Origin: Acuticoccus sediminis
GTDB taxonomy: Bacteria; Pseudomonadota; Alphaproteobacteria; Rhizobiales; Amorphaceae
Length of the DNA: 64,000 nucleotides
Assembly: GCF_003258595.1 (NCBI RefSeq)
Contig: NZ_QHHQ01000006.1
Span: forward strand, 186,001-250,000
Direction: 5' to 3'
Of this stretch, positions 1-8,823 are shown in pieces. Positions within the stretch are counted from its first letter, which is position 1. Every line of letters starts with the position of its first letter. The notes under the pieces were generated by a model. The model had not been told where the DNA came from, did not search any database, and worked only from the letters and a program-made list of their open reading frames with translations. A program made the translations under genes and the position numbers.

Positions 1-53
1 CCGCGGCAGCCAGCTTCCGAGTGTTCCGCATTGGCGCACAGGAGGAGGATGCT

Positions 54-536
54 ATGAGCGGAGTGATCGGACAGACACTCGGCATGACGCGGCTCTATAC
101 CGACGGCGGCGAGCAGACATTCCTGGTCGACGATTCCGGCCTGCACTTCGGCGACGGCACGACCGGCCAAAGGCCCGCCCCGTCGGAGAGCTTCGGGATC
201 TACGGTGAGGGGGGCGGCTCGCACTTCGGGGGCGTCTTCCAGCAGCAGGGGCGCATGACCACCGACGCCGACCTCAATTCCGCCTCCGACTTCGGTTTCG
301 ACACCGGTGGCGACGGCGAGGCGGCGGCGAAGATCCCCGGGCTTCACAAGGTCGGGGACGTCACGCTGAAGCGCGGGATCGTCGGCTCGTCCGTTCCCGG
401 TCACACGCCCGAATGGACGAACCACAACGACAGCGATCCGGGGACGACGGTGGTCGAGGCGGTCGTCTACACGGTGGACGAGCTGCAGTCGCACACGCTG
501 TTCCACGGGTTCGACGATCACCTCTTCATTCTGTGA
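54..536 (+). CDS. Hypothetical protein, 160 aa
   Basis: I do not recognise this protein. ATG at 54 is preferred over an in-frame GTG at 21 because a strong AGGAGGAGG ribosome site (40-48) sits just upstream. The product is acidic and glycine-rich, with no signal peptide, membrane segment or cysteine motif. The centre has a Gly/Ser/Phe-rich stretch (residues about 50-70). The C-terminus is aromatic and His-rich, ending HGFDDHLFIL. No partner gene overlaps it; the next gene starts about 240 bases downstream on the same strand. It is likely a real gene because of the ribosome site and regular third-position GC, but no function can be assigned. Confidence 0.6.
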   Translation: MSGVIGQTLGMTRLYTDGGEQTFLVDDSGLHFGDGTTGQRPAPSESFGIYGEGGGSHFGGVFQQQGRMTTDADLNSASDFGFDTGGDGEAAAKIPGLHKVGDVTLKRGIVGSSVPGHTPEWTNHNDSDPGTTVVEAVVYTVDELQSHTLFHGFDDHLFIL

Positions 537-773
537 CGTGATCCCCGGCGCGGCGCAGTGAACGGCGTGCCGCGCCAAGGTGTGCGAAATGCTCGGACCG
601 CGATCGCCGGTCGCGCGGCAGGTCGCGCCAGTCGAGGGACGCCGGTTCACGGCGGCCGGCGGGCTTACCCTGTCGTCTGATTTTGCGTCTTCTGGCGGTG
701 CGCCGAGAAGTTCGCGTTGTTAGCCTTTCCCACAACGGGGCGGACGATCCCGACGACACGGATGGGGGAAGGC

Positions 774-1622
774 ATGGCACTCGAAATCAAGGTGCTCGAC
801 TTCGGCGATATCGAGCTGGAGTCGTCCTTCCTCGTCCTGGGGCGCGACTGCGGGCGCACCCGCCGAGTGTACACCTACGGCTTCCTCATCCTCGGCGGGG
901 ACTACCCGATCCTCGTCGACACCGGTTTCCGCGACAATGCGATCATGGAGACGCTCGGCATGCGGGGCCTGTCGTTCCACGAGAACCAGGTCGAGAACCA
1001 GCTCGCCCGCCATGGCCTGAAGCCGGGGGACATCCGCTACATCTGCCACACGCACCTTCACATCGACCACGCCGGCAAGGACGACCACTTCCCGATGACG
1101 ACCACCGTGGTCGTCAACCGGCGGGAGATGGAGCATTCGGTCTCGGGACTGATGCACCCGCAGTACCCCAAGCCGGACGTCATGCACCTCGTGGAGCGGC
1201 TGCACACGCCCGGAGCCCTGCGCTTCGAGGACACCGAGCTGACCGGCGAGGTCGAGCTGATCCCCGGCGTCACCCTCGACTGGGCGGGCGCGCACACCGA
1301 GGGGTCGATGAACGTCCATGTCGAGACCGCCGAGGGCCGGGTGACCATCTGCGGCGACGTGATCTACGACATCAACGACCAGGTCGTGCGCCCCTTCAAC
1401 GAGATTCACGAGAACGAGCCGCGCGTGACCGGCAACCACTCGACCACGAAGCGGCAGGAGAAGGCGGCGATCAAGAAGCTCCTGTCCGGGTCGAAGTTCC
1501 TGCTGCCGGTGCACGACAAGCCGGCCAAGGTGGAGCGCGGCAGGATCGTCGGCCGCCTCGACATGGAGGTGCCGGGGCCGCTTCGCGAGACGGTCCCGCA
1601 GCGCCAGTGGTTCCCGGCCTGA
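774..1622 (+). CDS. Metallo-beta-lactamase-fold hydrolase, N-acyl homoserine lactonase-like
   Basis: A 282-residue cytoplasmic MBL-fold protein. The dinuclear metal motif HxHxDH is intact (H94, H96, D98, H99 in HTHLHIDHAG). A later His (GAHTEGS) and a metal-bridging Asp (CGDVIYD) complete the site. Length and motif spacing fit the AHL-lactonase (AttM/AiiA-like) group of lactone hydrolases, but the family also contains other esterases and lactonases, so quorum quenching is only a possibility. ATG at 774 follows GGGGGAAGG; an in-frame ATG at 762 is an alternative. It lies 10 bases before the SMP-30/isochorismatase fusion, so the two are probably co-transcribed, and both would act on lactone or amide-type substrates. 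Confidence 0.8.
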   Translation: MALEIKVLDFGDIELESSFLVLGRDCGRTRRVYTYGFLILGGDYPILVDTGFRDNAIMETLGMRGLSFHENQVENQLARHGLKPGDIRYICHTHLHIDHAGKDDHFPMTTTVVVNRREMEHSVSGLMHPQYPKPDVMHLVERLHTPGALRFEDTELTGEVELIPGVTLDWAGAHTEGSMNVHVETAEGRVTICGDVIYDINDQVVRPFNEIHENEPRVTGNHSTTKRQEKAAIKKLLSGSKFLLPVHDKPAKVERGRIVGRLDMEVPGPLRETVPQRQWFPA

Positions 1623-1632
1623 GGCTGCGGCG

Positions 1633-3171
1633 ATGGCCCACGACGCGCTGACACCCGCCTTCCGCGCCCTCGTCGACGAGCACGCCCCCGTCGCCCAGGT
1701 CGGCTCCGGCTTCCAGTTCACCGAGGGCCCCGTCTGGCACCCGGACGGCTACCTCCTCTTCTCCGACATCCCGGCCGACGTGCGCCGCCGCGCCGACGCG
1801 TCGGGGGTGCGCGAGGTGAAGCGCGGCACCAACAAGGGTAACGGCCAGACCTTCGACACCGACCTCAACCTCGTCGTCTGCGAGCACGCGACGTCCTCGC
1901 TGGTGCGCCTGACGCCCGGCGGCACGCGCGAGGTGCTGGCCTCGCACTTCGAGGGGCGGGAACTGAACAGCCCGAACGACGTTGTCGTCTCGTCGAAGGG
2001 CTGGATCTACTTCACCGACCCCTGGTACGGGCGGATGCCGGTCTTCGGCGTCGAGCGGCCGCGGGAGCTGGGCTTCCAGGGCGTCTACCGGGTGAAGCCG
2101 GGGATGGCGGAGCCGGAACTGGTGGTCGACCGCTACCAGTTCTCGATGCCCAACGGGCTGTGCTTCTCGCCCGACGAGTCGCGGCTCTACGTCAACGACA
2201 CGGAACAGACGAACATCCGCGTCTTCGACGTCGACGGCCAGGGGCGGCCCAGGAACGGCCGCGTCTTCGCCTCCGGCATCAAGGACTCGCTGAAGGCCGG
2301 CGTGCCGGACGGGATGAAGTGCGACTTCGAGGGCAACGTCTGGGTGACGGCGCCGGGCGGCATCTGGGTCTACGCGCCGGACGGGCGGCACATCGGCCGC
2401 GTCGCGATCCCGGAGCTCGCCGCCAACTTCCATTGGGGCGGGACCGACTGGCGCACGCTCTACGTCACCGCCTCGACCTCGCTCTATTCGCTCCCCGTCA
2501 AGGTCGGACCGCGCAGCGAGCCCTACATGCGGGCCCGGCCGTCCCGCACCTCCGCCGCTCCGGTGGAGGGCGGGCTAGAGCTCTCCCGCTGCGCCCTCAT
2601 CATCCAGGACATGCAGAACGACGTGGTGATGGAGGGCGGCGCCTTCGCGTCGTCTGGCGCGCCGGCGCACTGCCGCGAGCAGCGGGCGATCGAGAACGCC
2701 GCGCGCCTCGCCGAGCGGTGCCGCGCGCTGGGGGTGCCGGTGATCTTCGTGTGGTTCGTCGTCGATCCGGGGGCGCCGGGGATGACGTTGAACGCGCCCC
2801 TTTTCGAGGGGACGATCGAGGCGAACGCGCTGGTACGCGGCACGTGGGGCGCGGCGCCCGTGCCGGGTCTGGAGCCCCAGGGCGGCGACTACGTGGTCGA
2901 GAAGTGCCGGATGAGCGCCTGGGAGGGGACGCGCCTCGAGACGGTCCTCAAGGCGGAGGGGCGCGACACGCTGATCTCCTGCGGCGCATGGACGAACATG
3001 AGCGTCGAGCACACCGCACGCACCGGCGCCGACAAGGGCTATCTCATGATCGTCCCGGAGGACGCGTGCTCCACGATGAACGCGGACTGGCACCGCGCGT
3101 CCATCGACTACGCGCTGCAGAACGTCTCCGCCGTCACGACGACGGACGCCGTCCTCGACGCGCTCGGCTGA
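1633..3171 (+). CDS. SMP-30/gluconolactonase domain fused to isochorismatase-like domain (Cys to Ser)
   Basis: One uninterrupted 512-residue frame carries two enzymes. Residues 1 to about 300 form an SMP-30/gluconolactonase/LRE beta-propeller with the expected metal residues in FTEGPVW, NSPNDVV, MPNGLCF and a later PDGMKCD. Residues about 318-512 form an isochorismatase-like cysteine hydrolase with Asp326 (IIQDMQND) and Lys424 (VEKCRMS). The position that should be the nucleophilic Cys (TNxCVxxTAR) is Ser457 (TNMSVEHTAR, codon 3001-3003). The propeller probably opens a lactone. The second domain may be inactive, binding-only or mechanistically altered. The gene follows the MBL lactonase by 10 bases and runs convergently into the AEC carrier with a 14-base gap. 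No signal peptide is seen, so it is cytoplasmic. Confidence 0.85.
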   Translation: MAHDALTPAFRALVDEHAPVAQVGSGFQFTEGPVWHPDGYLLFSDIPADVRRRADASGVREVKRGTNKGNGQTFDTDLNLVVCEHATSSLVRLTPGGTREVLASHFEGRELNSPNDVVVSSKGWIYFTDPWYGRMPVFGVERPRELGFQGVYRVKPGMAEPELVVDRYQFSMPNGLCFSPDESRLYVNDTEQTNIRVFDVDGQGRPRNGRVFASGIKDSLKAGVPDGMKCDFEGNVWVTAPGGIWVYAPDGRHIGRVAIPELAANFHWGGTDWRTLYVTASTSLYSLPVKVGPRSEPYMRARPSRTSAAPVEGGLELSRCALIIQDMQNDVVMEGGAFASSGAPAHCREQRAIENAARLAERCRALGVPVIFVWFVVDPGAPGMTLNAPLFEGTIEANALVRGTWGAAPVPGLEPQGGDYVVEKCRMSAWEGTRLETVLKAEGRDTLISCGAWTNMSVEHTARTGADKGYLMIVPEDACSTMNADWHRASIDYALQNVSAVTTTDAVLDALG

Positions 3172-3185
3172 CGCCGGTCAGGCGG

Positions 3186-4094
3186 TCAGGCGAGGAGGGA
3201 GAGGGAGAGCATCGTCAGCACGTTGGTGTAGACGATCACCTGCGCGATCCGGCTCGTCCTGACGCCGTAGAGGACGGCGAGGCTGAACGCCATGGTGCCC
3301 GCCGGGGCGGCTGCCGCCAGCACGAAGCGGTCGGCCGCCGCCGGATTCGACGCGAACATCTCGATCGCGAGCCACACCGTGAGCGGGAAGAGCAGGAACT
3401 TCACCGCGGTGAAGACGACCACCGGCGGCTCCAGCGTCATCTTCACCTCCGACAGCAGCACCCCGAGCGCGAACAGGGCGATCGGCGGGGCCGCGTGCCC
3501 GTTGAAGTCGATGAAGGTGACGGCCGGGTGCGGGATCGTGATCCCCGCGAGGTTCACCGCGAGGCCCGCGACGATGGCGACGAGGATCGGCGAGCGTACC
3601 ACCGACGACAGCACCGCGAGTGGGGTGAACTTGCCGAGCTTCATGAGCTGCAGCGCGATGATCGCGCCGGCGAAGGTGATGGTGGAGTCGAGCGTCAGGA
3701 CCGCCGTGACCTCGAGGATGTTCTCCGCGCCGTAGAGCAGGACGGCGATGGGCAGGACGATCAGCACCGTGTTGCTGAAGATGCCGGCGAAGCTGAGGAG
3801 CACCGACTCGCCCGGACCCATCCGGAACACCTTGAGCGCCAGCAGCACGCCGAGGGTGAAGATCAGCACCTCCACCGCGAAGTAGAGGACAACCGGAGAG
3901 GGGTCGAACGTGCGGATCGGCGCGTCGATGATGAGGCCGAAGATGAGGAGCGGCAGGAAGAGCGACAGGGCGACGCGGTTCAGGATCCGCGCCTCGGACG
4001 ATGACACCACCGACCAGCGGCCCATCAGGTAGCCCACCGCGATGATCGCGTACACGGGCAGCACAGGGTCGCTGAGGACCTCGAAGATCGCCAA
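3186..4094 (-). CDS. AEC (auxin efflux carrier) family transporter
   Basis: A 302-residue, very hydrophobic protein with about ten membrane segments in two halves, the AEC/BASS-like layout. The N-terminal half begins with VLPVYAIIAVGYLMGRW, typical of the family, and the C-terminal half has the AAAAPAGTMAFSLAVLYG segment that resembles the second crossover helix. Family members export or exchange organic acids such as malate or malonate; the substrate here is unknown. It is monocistronic, convergent with the upstream hydrolases, and shares a divergent control region (4095-4315) with the LivK-type binding protein gene. Confidence 0.85.
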   Translation of the reverse strand: MAIFEVLSDPVLPVYAIIAVGYLMGRWSVVSSSEARILNRVALSLFLPLLIFGLIIDAPIRTFDPSPVVLYFAVEVLIFTLGVLLALKVFRMGPGESVLLSFAGIFSNTVLIVLPIAVLLYGAENILEVTAVLTLDSTITFAGAIIALQLMKLGKFTPLAVLSSVVRSPILVAIVAGLAVNLAGITIPHPAVTFIDFNGHAAPPIALFALGVLLSEVKMTLEPPVVVFTAVKFLLFPLTVWLAIEMFASNPAAADRFVLAAAAPAGTMAFSLAVLYGVRTSRIAQVIVYTNVLTMLSLSLLA

Positions 4095-4315
4095 GAGATC
4101 CCCCGCCGTTTCAATGTCACCCGACGCTTAAAGCGCCGCGGGAGGGACTGGCAAGCCTTCGCGGCTCCACTTCGTCGTGAAAGCTCAAAACGTCGGCTTC
4201 GCCTGTAGTCCCGGACAATTTTGAGACTATGAGGGATGACGATCTGCAACGCCGGGTCGCAAACTCTCCGGATCGGCCGCCGTCAAGAGCGGCATCATGA
4301 TCAGGGAGTGAACGA
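4095..4315. promoter_or_regulatory. Divergent intergenic region with a CTCAAAA/TTTTGAG inverted repeat
   Basis: This 221-base region separates the AEC carrier (minus) and LivK-type gene (plus) and must hold both promoters. It contains a perfect 7-base inverted repeat, CTCAAAA at 4184-4190 and TTTTGAG at 4219-4225, in a locally AT-richer stretch. No promoter boxes can be assigned with confidence, and no regulator gene is adjacent. Confidence 0.3.
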
Positions 4316-5563
4316 ATGCTACGAATGCTCATGTCGACGGTCGCCGCGTCGGCCGTTCTCGTCTCCGGTGCTGCCCTCGCACAGGACTCCGATCCCATCA
4401 AGATCGGTGTCACCGCGGTGCTCGAGGGCACGTATACCGTGCTGGGCGAGGACGGCATGCGCGGCTTCAAGCTCGCGCTGAAGCAGCATGACAACAAGGC
4501 CGGCGGCCGCCCCATCGAGTACGTGGTCGCCCCGACCGACGCGAGCCCGGATGTCGCCGTCCGCGCCGTTCGCAAGCTGATCGAGCAGGACAAGGTCGAC
4601 TTCGTCATCGGTCCGCTCTCGGGCTCGGAGGGGATCGCGGTGCGCGACCTCGCCAAGCAGTATCCCGACGTGACGATCATCGACGCCGCCTCCGGCGCGC
4701 AGGAGACGACCTACGTCAACCCGTCCGAGAACTACTTCCGCTTCAACATGGACGGCGCGCAGTGGGGCGTCGGCCTCGGCGACTACGTCGCCAACGAGAA
4801 GGGCTGGAAGTACGTCGCCTCGGTGGCGGAGGACTACTCCTTCAGCCACACCAACTTCCTCGGCTTCGCGAAGGAGTTCTGCGACGCGGGCGGCGAGATC
4901 GTCGACCGCTTCTGGGTCCCGCTCGGCACCAAGGACTTCGCCTCGGTGATCGCCGCGCTGCCCGATGACGTGGACGCGATCTACCTCGGTCTCGGCGGCG
5001 GCGACGCGGTCAACTTCCTGAACCAGTACCAGCAGGCCGGCGGCGACGCGAACCTCATCGGCGGCACCATCATGGTGGACGGCACGGTGCTCAACTCCAA
5101 GGGCTCCGCGAAACAGGCGTTGATCGGCACCCCGGCCTCCTCCGGCCAGGCCGACACCTGGGACGACCCGAAGTGGCAGGCCTACGTGAAGGCCTACCAG
5201 GACGCCTATCCGCCGTCCGAGCGCTTCGCCAGTCCCTCGCTCCTCGCCACCAACTACTACAACTCGACGAGCGCCGCGCTGCAGTGCCTCGACAAGGTCG
5301 ACGGCAAGCTCGGCGGCGGCGACCCCGAGTTCCGCCAGTGCCTCTCGACCCTCGAGCTCGACGCGCCCAACGGGCCGATCAAGCTGGACGAGAACCGCCA
5401 GGCGATCGGCACCAACTTCGTGATCGAGGTGGTGGAGCAGGACGACGGCACCCTTGCGACGAAGGTCGTGAAGAAGGTCGACGGCGTGAACCAGACCCTC
5501 GGCATGTCGAAGGAAGACTTCGACAAGATGGGCCGCCCCGGCCGCGACGTGCCGGACTGCTGA
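4316..5563 (+). CDS. LivK-type ABC transporter substrate-binding protein
   Basis: A 415-residue periplasmic binding protein of the branched-chain amino acid/amide (HAAT, LivK) class. It starts with a clear Sec signal peptide (VAASAVLVSGAALAQ, cleavage near residue 23). The mature part begins DPIKIGVTAVLEGTYTVLGEDG, the usual first strand and ligand loop, and continues with the family's IGPLSGSEG and two-lobe pattern. Conserved cysteines near the C-terminus suggest a disulfide. No permease or ATPase gene is next to it, so it is an orphan receptor here; Liv-type orphans commonly dock onto distant permeases. Its ligand may be an amide, amino acid or aromatic acid. Confidence 0.85.
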   Translation: MLRMLMSTVAASAVLVSGAALAQDSDPIKIGVTAVLEGTYTVLGEDGMRGFKLALKQHDNKAGGRPIEYVVAPTDASPDVAVRAVRKLIEQDKVDFVIGPLSGSEGIAVRDLAKQYPDVTIIDAASGAQETTYVNPSENYFRFNMDGAQWGVGLGDYVANEKGWKYVASVAEDYSFSHTNFLGFAKEFCDAGGEIVDRFWVPLGTKDFASVIAALPDDVDAIYLGLGGGDAVNFLNQYQQAGGDANLIGGTIMVDGTVLNSKGSAKQALIGTPASSGQADTWDDPKWQAYVKAYQDAYPPSERFASPSLLATNYYNSTSAALQCLDKVDGKLGGGDPEFRQCLSTLELDAPNGPIKLDENRQAIGTNFVIEVVEQDDGTLATKVVKKVDGVNQTLGMSKEDFDKMGRPGRDVPDC

Positions 5564-6091
5564 TCGCGGCACCGACCGTTCCGGCGCCGTAAGGACCCGT
5601 GGGCCGCCGGGGAGTTCATCCCCGGCTGCCTAAATGCTGACACAACGTGTGATTAATGTATGGACCGTGGTTCGCGGACAGGGCGAGCCACGGTCCGTCG
5701 TCGTTCAGCACCGCGACGGGCCGGTGTGTCGAGACGGGTGCTGTACCGATCTTGCCGGTCCGATGCCGTCTGCTGCAGCGGTCCCCCGACACCGCTGCGG
5801 ACACCCGGTCCGACCGGAACAGGATGCTCCCGACTCCGCGCCGGTCTGCGCAGTCGGCCTCCGGGGTCGTCGTCCCCACAGGGAGCCTTTCGGCCGCAGC
5901 GTACCCGACCGCTGCGGCCGAATTCCTTTCCGCCGCCTCATCGACCCGTCCCCCGCCGATGCCCGCCGGACGGTCGCGCGGCGAGGTTGCGGGGCCGCCG
6001 CCGGGCGCCTAACCTCACGGCCAAGTTGCCGGGAAACGGCACGTCACGGGAGGGCGGGGCCGGTCGGCCCTCAGCCGAGGGGAGGGCCGCT
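5564..6091. other. 528-base non-coding gap with two hairpins
   Basis: I see no convincing gene. Downstream of the LivK-type gene is a stem CCGGGGA/TCCCCGG (5607-5613 and 5619-5625) without a T tract. Next comes a perfect 9-base inverted repeat GGACCGTGG/CCACGGTCC (5662-5670 and 5688-5696) with a 17-base loop. The rest is GC-rich with no further clear signal. The open frame running through the gap into the next gene lacks a ribosome site until 6077-6087. Confidence 0.4.
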
Positions 6092-7042
6092 TTGGCCAAG
6101 TCGTTCGCGTCCGCCGGTGATCTGGCGGCCAAAGAAATCAGCTTCACCGAGATCGGCCCGGACCTGTGGGCCTTCACCGCCGAGGGTGACCCCAACACCG
6201 GCGTCATCATCGGCGACGACAGCGTCATGATCATGGACGCGCAGGCGACGCCGCGCCTTGCCGACATGGTGGTCGAGCGGATCCGCACGGTGACGGACAA
6301 GCCGATCAAGTACGTCACCCTCTCGCACTATCATGCCGTGCGCGTGCTGGGCGCGTCGGCCTACGGCGCGTCCGAGATCATCGCCTCCGACAAGTGCCGC
6401 GCGATGGTCGCCGAGCGCGGGCAGGAGGACTGGGACTCCGAGTTCGGCCGCTTCCCGCGCCTCTTCGAGGGGCACGAGTCGATCCCCGGCCTCACCTGGC
6501 CGACGATGACCTTCGCGACCCGCATGACGGTCTACCTCGGCAAGCGGCGCGTCGACCTCATGCACCTCGGCCGTGCGCATACGGCGGGCGACATCGTCGC
6601 CTGGGTGCCGGACGCGGGAGTGATGTTCACCGGCGACATCGTCGAGTACAGGTCGGCCTGCTACTGCGGCGACGCGCATTTCGCCGACTGGGGCGGCACG
6701 CTCGACGCCATCGCCGCCTTCCGCCCCGCCGCCATCGCACCCGGCCGCGGCGACGCGCTGGTGGGCGAAGCCAGGGTCACCGAGGCGCTGGCGTCGACGC
6801 GCGACTTCGTCGACAGCCACTTCCGTGCCGTCTCGCAGGTCGCCGCCCGCGGCGGGTCGCTGCGGGAGGCGGCCGACGCCGTCCGCGCCGCGTGCGACGC
6901 GAAGTTCGGCGACTTCGCCATCTACGAGCACTGCTTCCCGTTCAACGTGGCGCGCGCCTACGACGAGGCGCTCGGCATGGACACGCCCCGCATCTGGACC
7001 GCCGAGCGCGACCGCATGATGTGGGCCGCGCTCCAGGGATAG
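6092..7042 (+). CDS. Atypical MBL-fold hydrolase with an incomplete metal motif
   Basis: A 316-residue protein of the SoxH/quercetinase-like branch of the MBL fold. A TTG start at 6092 is chosen because GAGGGGAGGG (about 6077-6087) lies directly upstream and similarity to the fold begins there; the longer open frame upstream has unstructured, Arg/Pro-rich translation. The usual HxHxDH is H79-Y-H81-A-V83-R84 (SHYHAVRVLG), so the Asp and third His are absent, while HLGRAHTAGDIVAW and FTGDIVEY keep a later His and Asp. It may bind one metal or none. It sits 17 bases before an FAD monooxygenase and is probably in its operon. Confidence 0.75.
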   Translation: MAKSFASAGDLAAKEISFTEIGPDLWAFTAEGDPNTGVIIGDDSVMIMDAQATPRLADMVVERIRTVTDKPIKYVTLSHYHAVRVLGASAYGASEIIASDKCRAMVAERGQEDWDSEFGRFPRLFEGHESIPGLTWPTMTFATRMTVYLGKRRVDLMHLGRAHTAGDIVAWVPDAGVMFTGDIVEYRSACYCGDAHFADWGGTLDAIAAFRPAAIAPGRGDALVGEARVTEALASTRDFVDSHFRAVSQVAARGGSLREAADAVRAACDAKFGDFAIYEHCFPFNVARAYDEALGMDTPRIWTAERDRMMWAALQG

Positions 7043-7059
7043 GCGAGAGGAGAGGGCTC

Positions 7060-8817
7060 ATGGCACGCTATGACTACGGCCCGCTCCCCTATCGCCCCGC
7101 ACCGGAGCTGTCGGGCACGGCGAGCCGGGCGCCCGTCGTCATCGTCGGCGCGGGGCCGGTCGGACTGACGGCGGCCATCGACCTCGCCCGGCACGGCATC
7201 GCCTCCGTCGTGGTGGACGACGGCGACAAGGTCTCCGTCGGCTCGCGCGCGATCTGCTGGGCCAAGCGCACGCTGGAGATCTTCGACCGCCTCGGCGTGG
7301 CGGACCGGATGCTGGCGAAGGGGATCACCTGGAAGGTCGGCCGGCTCTTTCATGGCGACCGGGAGGTCTACAGCTTCGACCTCCTCCCCGAGGCCGGACA
7401 CAAGATGCCGGCGTTCATCAATCTCCAGCAGTATTACGTCGAGGAGTACCTGATCGACCGCGCGCGCGAGCTGGGCAACCTCATCGACCTGCGCTTCCGG
7501 AGCCGCGTCACTGACGTCGCGCAGACCGAGGCTGGCGTGACCGTGACCGTCGCCTCTCCCGACGGCACGTACGAGCTCGGCGCCGCCTGGCTTGTTGCCT
7601 GCGATGGGTCGCATTCCACCGTGCGCCGGCGACTGGGCCTCGCCTTCGAGGGGACCGCGTTCGAGGACCGCTTCCTCATCGCCGACGTGGAGATGAAGGC
7701 CGACTTCCCCTCCGAGCGCCGCTTCTGGTTCGAGCCGACGTTCCACCCCGGCGAGACGGCGCTACTCCACAAGCAGCCGGACGACATCTACCGCATCGAC
7801 CTCCAGCTCGGCCCGGATGCGGACCCGGAGGTGGAGCGGCGCCCCGACGTGGTCCGCCCTCGCATCGAGAAGGCGGTGGCCGGGCGGCCGTTCGAGATCG
7901 ACTGGGTGTCGGTCTACTCGTTCCGCTGCGCCCGCCTCGCCCGGTTCGTGCACGGGCGCGTCCTGTTCGCCGGCGACGCGGCTCACGTCGTCAGCCCGTT
8001 CGGCGCGCGCGGCGGCAACGGCGGGATCCAGGACGTCGACAATCTCGCCTGGAAGCTCGCCGCCGTCATCCGTGGCGAGGCACCGCCCGCCCTCATCGAG
8101 ACCTACGACGCCGAGCGGGTGCACGCGGCGGACGAGAACATCGTCAACTCGGCCCGCTCCACCAACTTCATGTCCCCCCGCAACAAGGCGGAGCGGATGT
8201 TCCGGGACGAGCTCCTCGCAGTCTCCTCGCACTTTCCGGCGGCGCGGCCGCTGATCAACTCGGGCCGCCTGAGCCGCCCGGCCTCGCTCGCGCCGCTCTT
8301 CGGCGGGGCCCCGCCTGGCGCCGCCGCGCCGTTGCGGCCCGGCGATCCGTGTCCGGACGCGCCGCTCGGCGAGGGGTGGCTGCTGTCGGCGCTGGGCGGC
8401 GGCTTCGTGCTCCTCGCGGTGGGGATGCCGGCGCCGGTCGTGGAAGGCGTCACCCCGCTGGAGGTTTCCGCGTGCGGCACCATCGCCGAGCGGTACGGCC
8501 GCGGTCTCGTCCTGGTACGGCCCGACCAGCATGTCGCGGCGGTGTGGCCGGAGGGCGCGAGCGCCGAGACGGTGGCGGCGGCGCGCGACGCCGTCATGGA
8601 GGGGCGCGGGGTCCACGCACTGCCGCCGCGCGCGCTGGAGGACGGCGAGGACGCCGATGCCCGCTACGCCACGCTCCTGAAGCTCCACCGCGGCCTGTCG
8701 GAGGAGGCGAGCGCCGCCCTCAACGCGCGCCTCGTGCTCGCGATGATGGCGGCCGCCGGTCCCGCCGTCACGAAGGAGGCGCTGGAGGCGGTGGGCGCCA
8801 CGATGGAAACGCGATGA
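7060..8817 (+). CDS. FAD-dependent aromatic monooxygenase (PHBH/MhpA-like)
   Basis: A 585-residue group A flavoprotein monooxygenase. The N-terminus carries the dinucleotide motif GAGPVGLTAAIDLARHG (about residues 27-43), the DG motif is CDGSHSTVRR, and the GD motif is FAGDAAHVVSPFGARGGNGG with the ensuing DVDNLAWKL, all classical for MhpA/PHBH-type hydroxylases. The C-terminal 150 residues form the thioredoxin-like domain seen in longer members. It should hydroxylate a phenolic or phenylpropanoid compound with NAD(P)H and O2. ATG at 7060 follows GGAGAGG-type sequence. It is co-oriented with the atypical MBL gene and ends 6 bases before the convergent feruloyl-CoA-synthase-like gene. Confidence 0.88.
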   Translation: MARYDYGPLPYRPAPELSGTASRAPVVIVGAGPVGLTAAIDLARHGIASVVVDDGDKVSVGSRAICWAKRTLEIFDRLGVADRMLAKGITWKVGRLFHGDREVYSFDLLPEAGHKMPAFINLQQYYVEEYLIDRARELGNLIDLRFRSRVTDVAQTEAGVTVTVASPDGTYELGAAWLVACDGSHSTVRRRLGLAFEGTAFEDRFLIADVEMKADFPSERRFWFEPTFHPGETALLHKQPDDIYRIDLQLGPDADPEVERRPDVVRPRIEKAVAGRPFEIDWVSVYSFRCARLARFVHGRVLFAGDAAHVVSPFGARGGNGGIQDVDNLAWKLAAVIRGEAPPALIETYDAERVHAADENIVNSARSTNFMSPRNKAERMFRDELLAVSSHFPAARPLINSGRLSRPASLAPLFGGAPPGAAAPLRPGDPCPDAPLGEGWLLSALGGGFVLLAVGMPAPVVEGVTPLEVSACGTIAERYGRGLVLVRPDQHVAAVWPEGASAETVAAARDAVMEGRGVHALPPRALEDGEDADARYATLLKLHRGLSEEASAALNARLVLAMMAAAGPAVTKEALEAVGATMETR

Positions 8818-8823
8818 GCCGCG

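Noticed and set aside
5660-6091. N-terminal extension of the atypical MBL protein
   Set aside because: The extra residues are Arg/Pro-rich and unstructured, and a strong ribosome site lies right before TTG at 6092.
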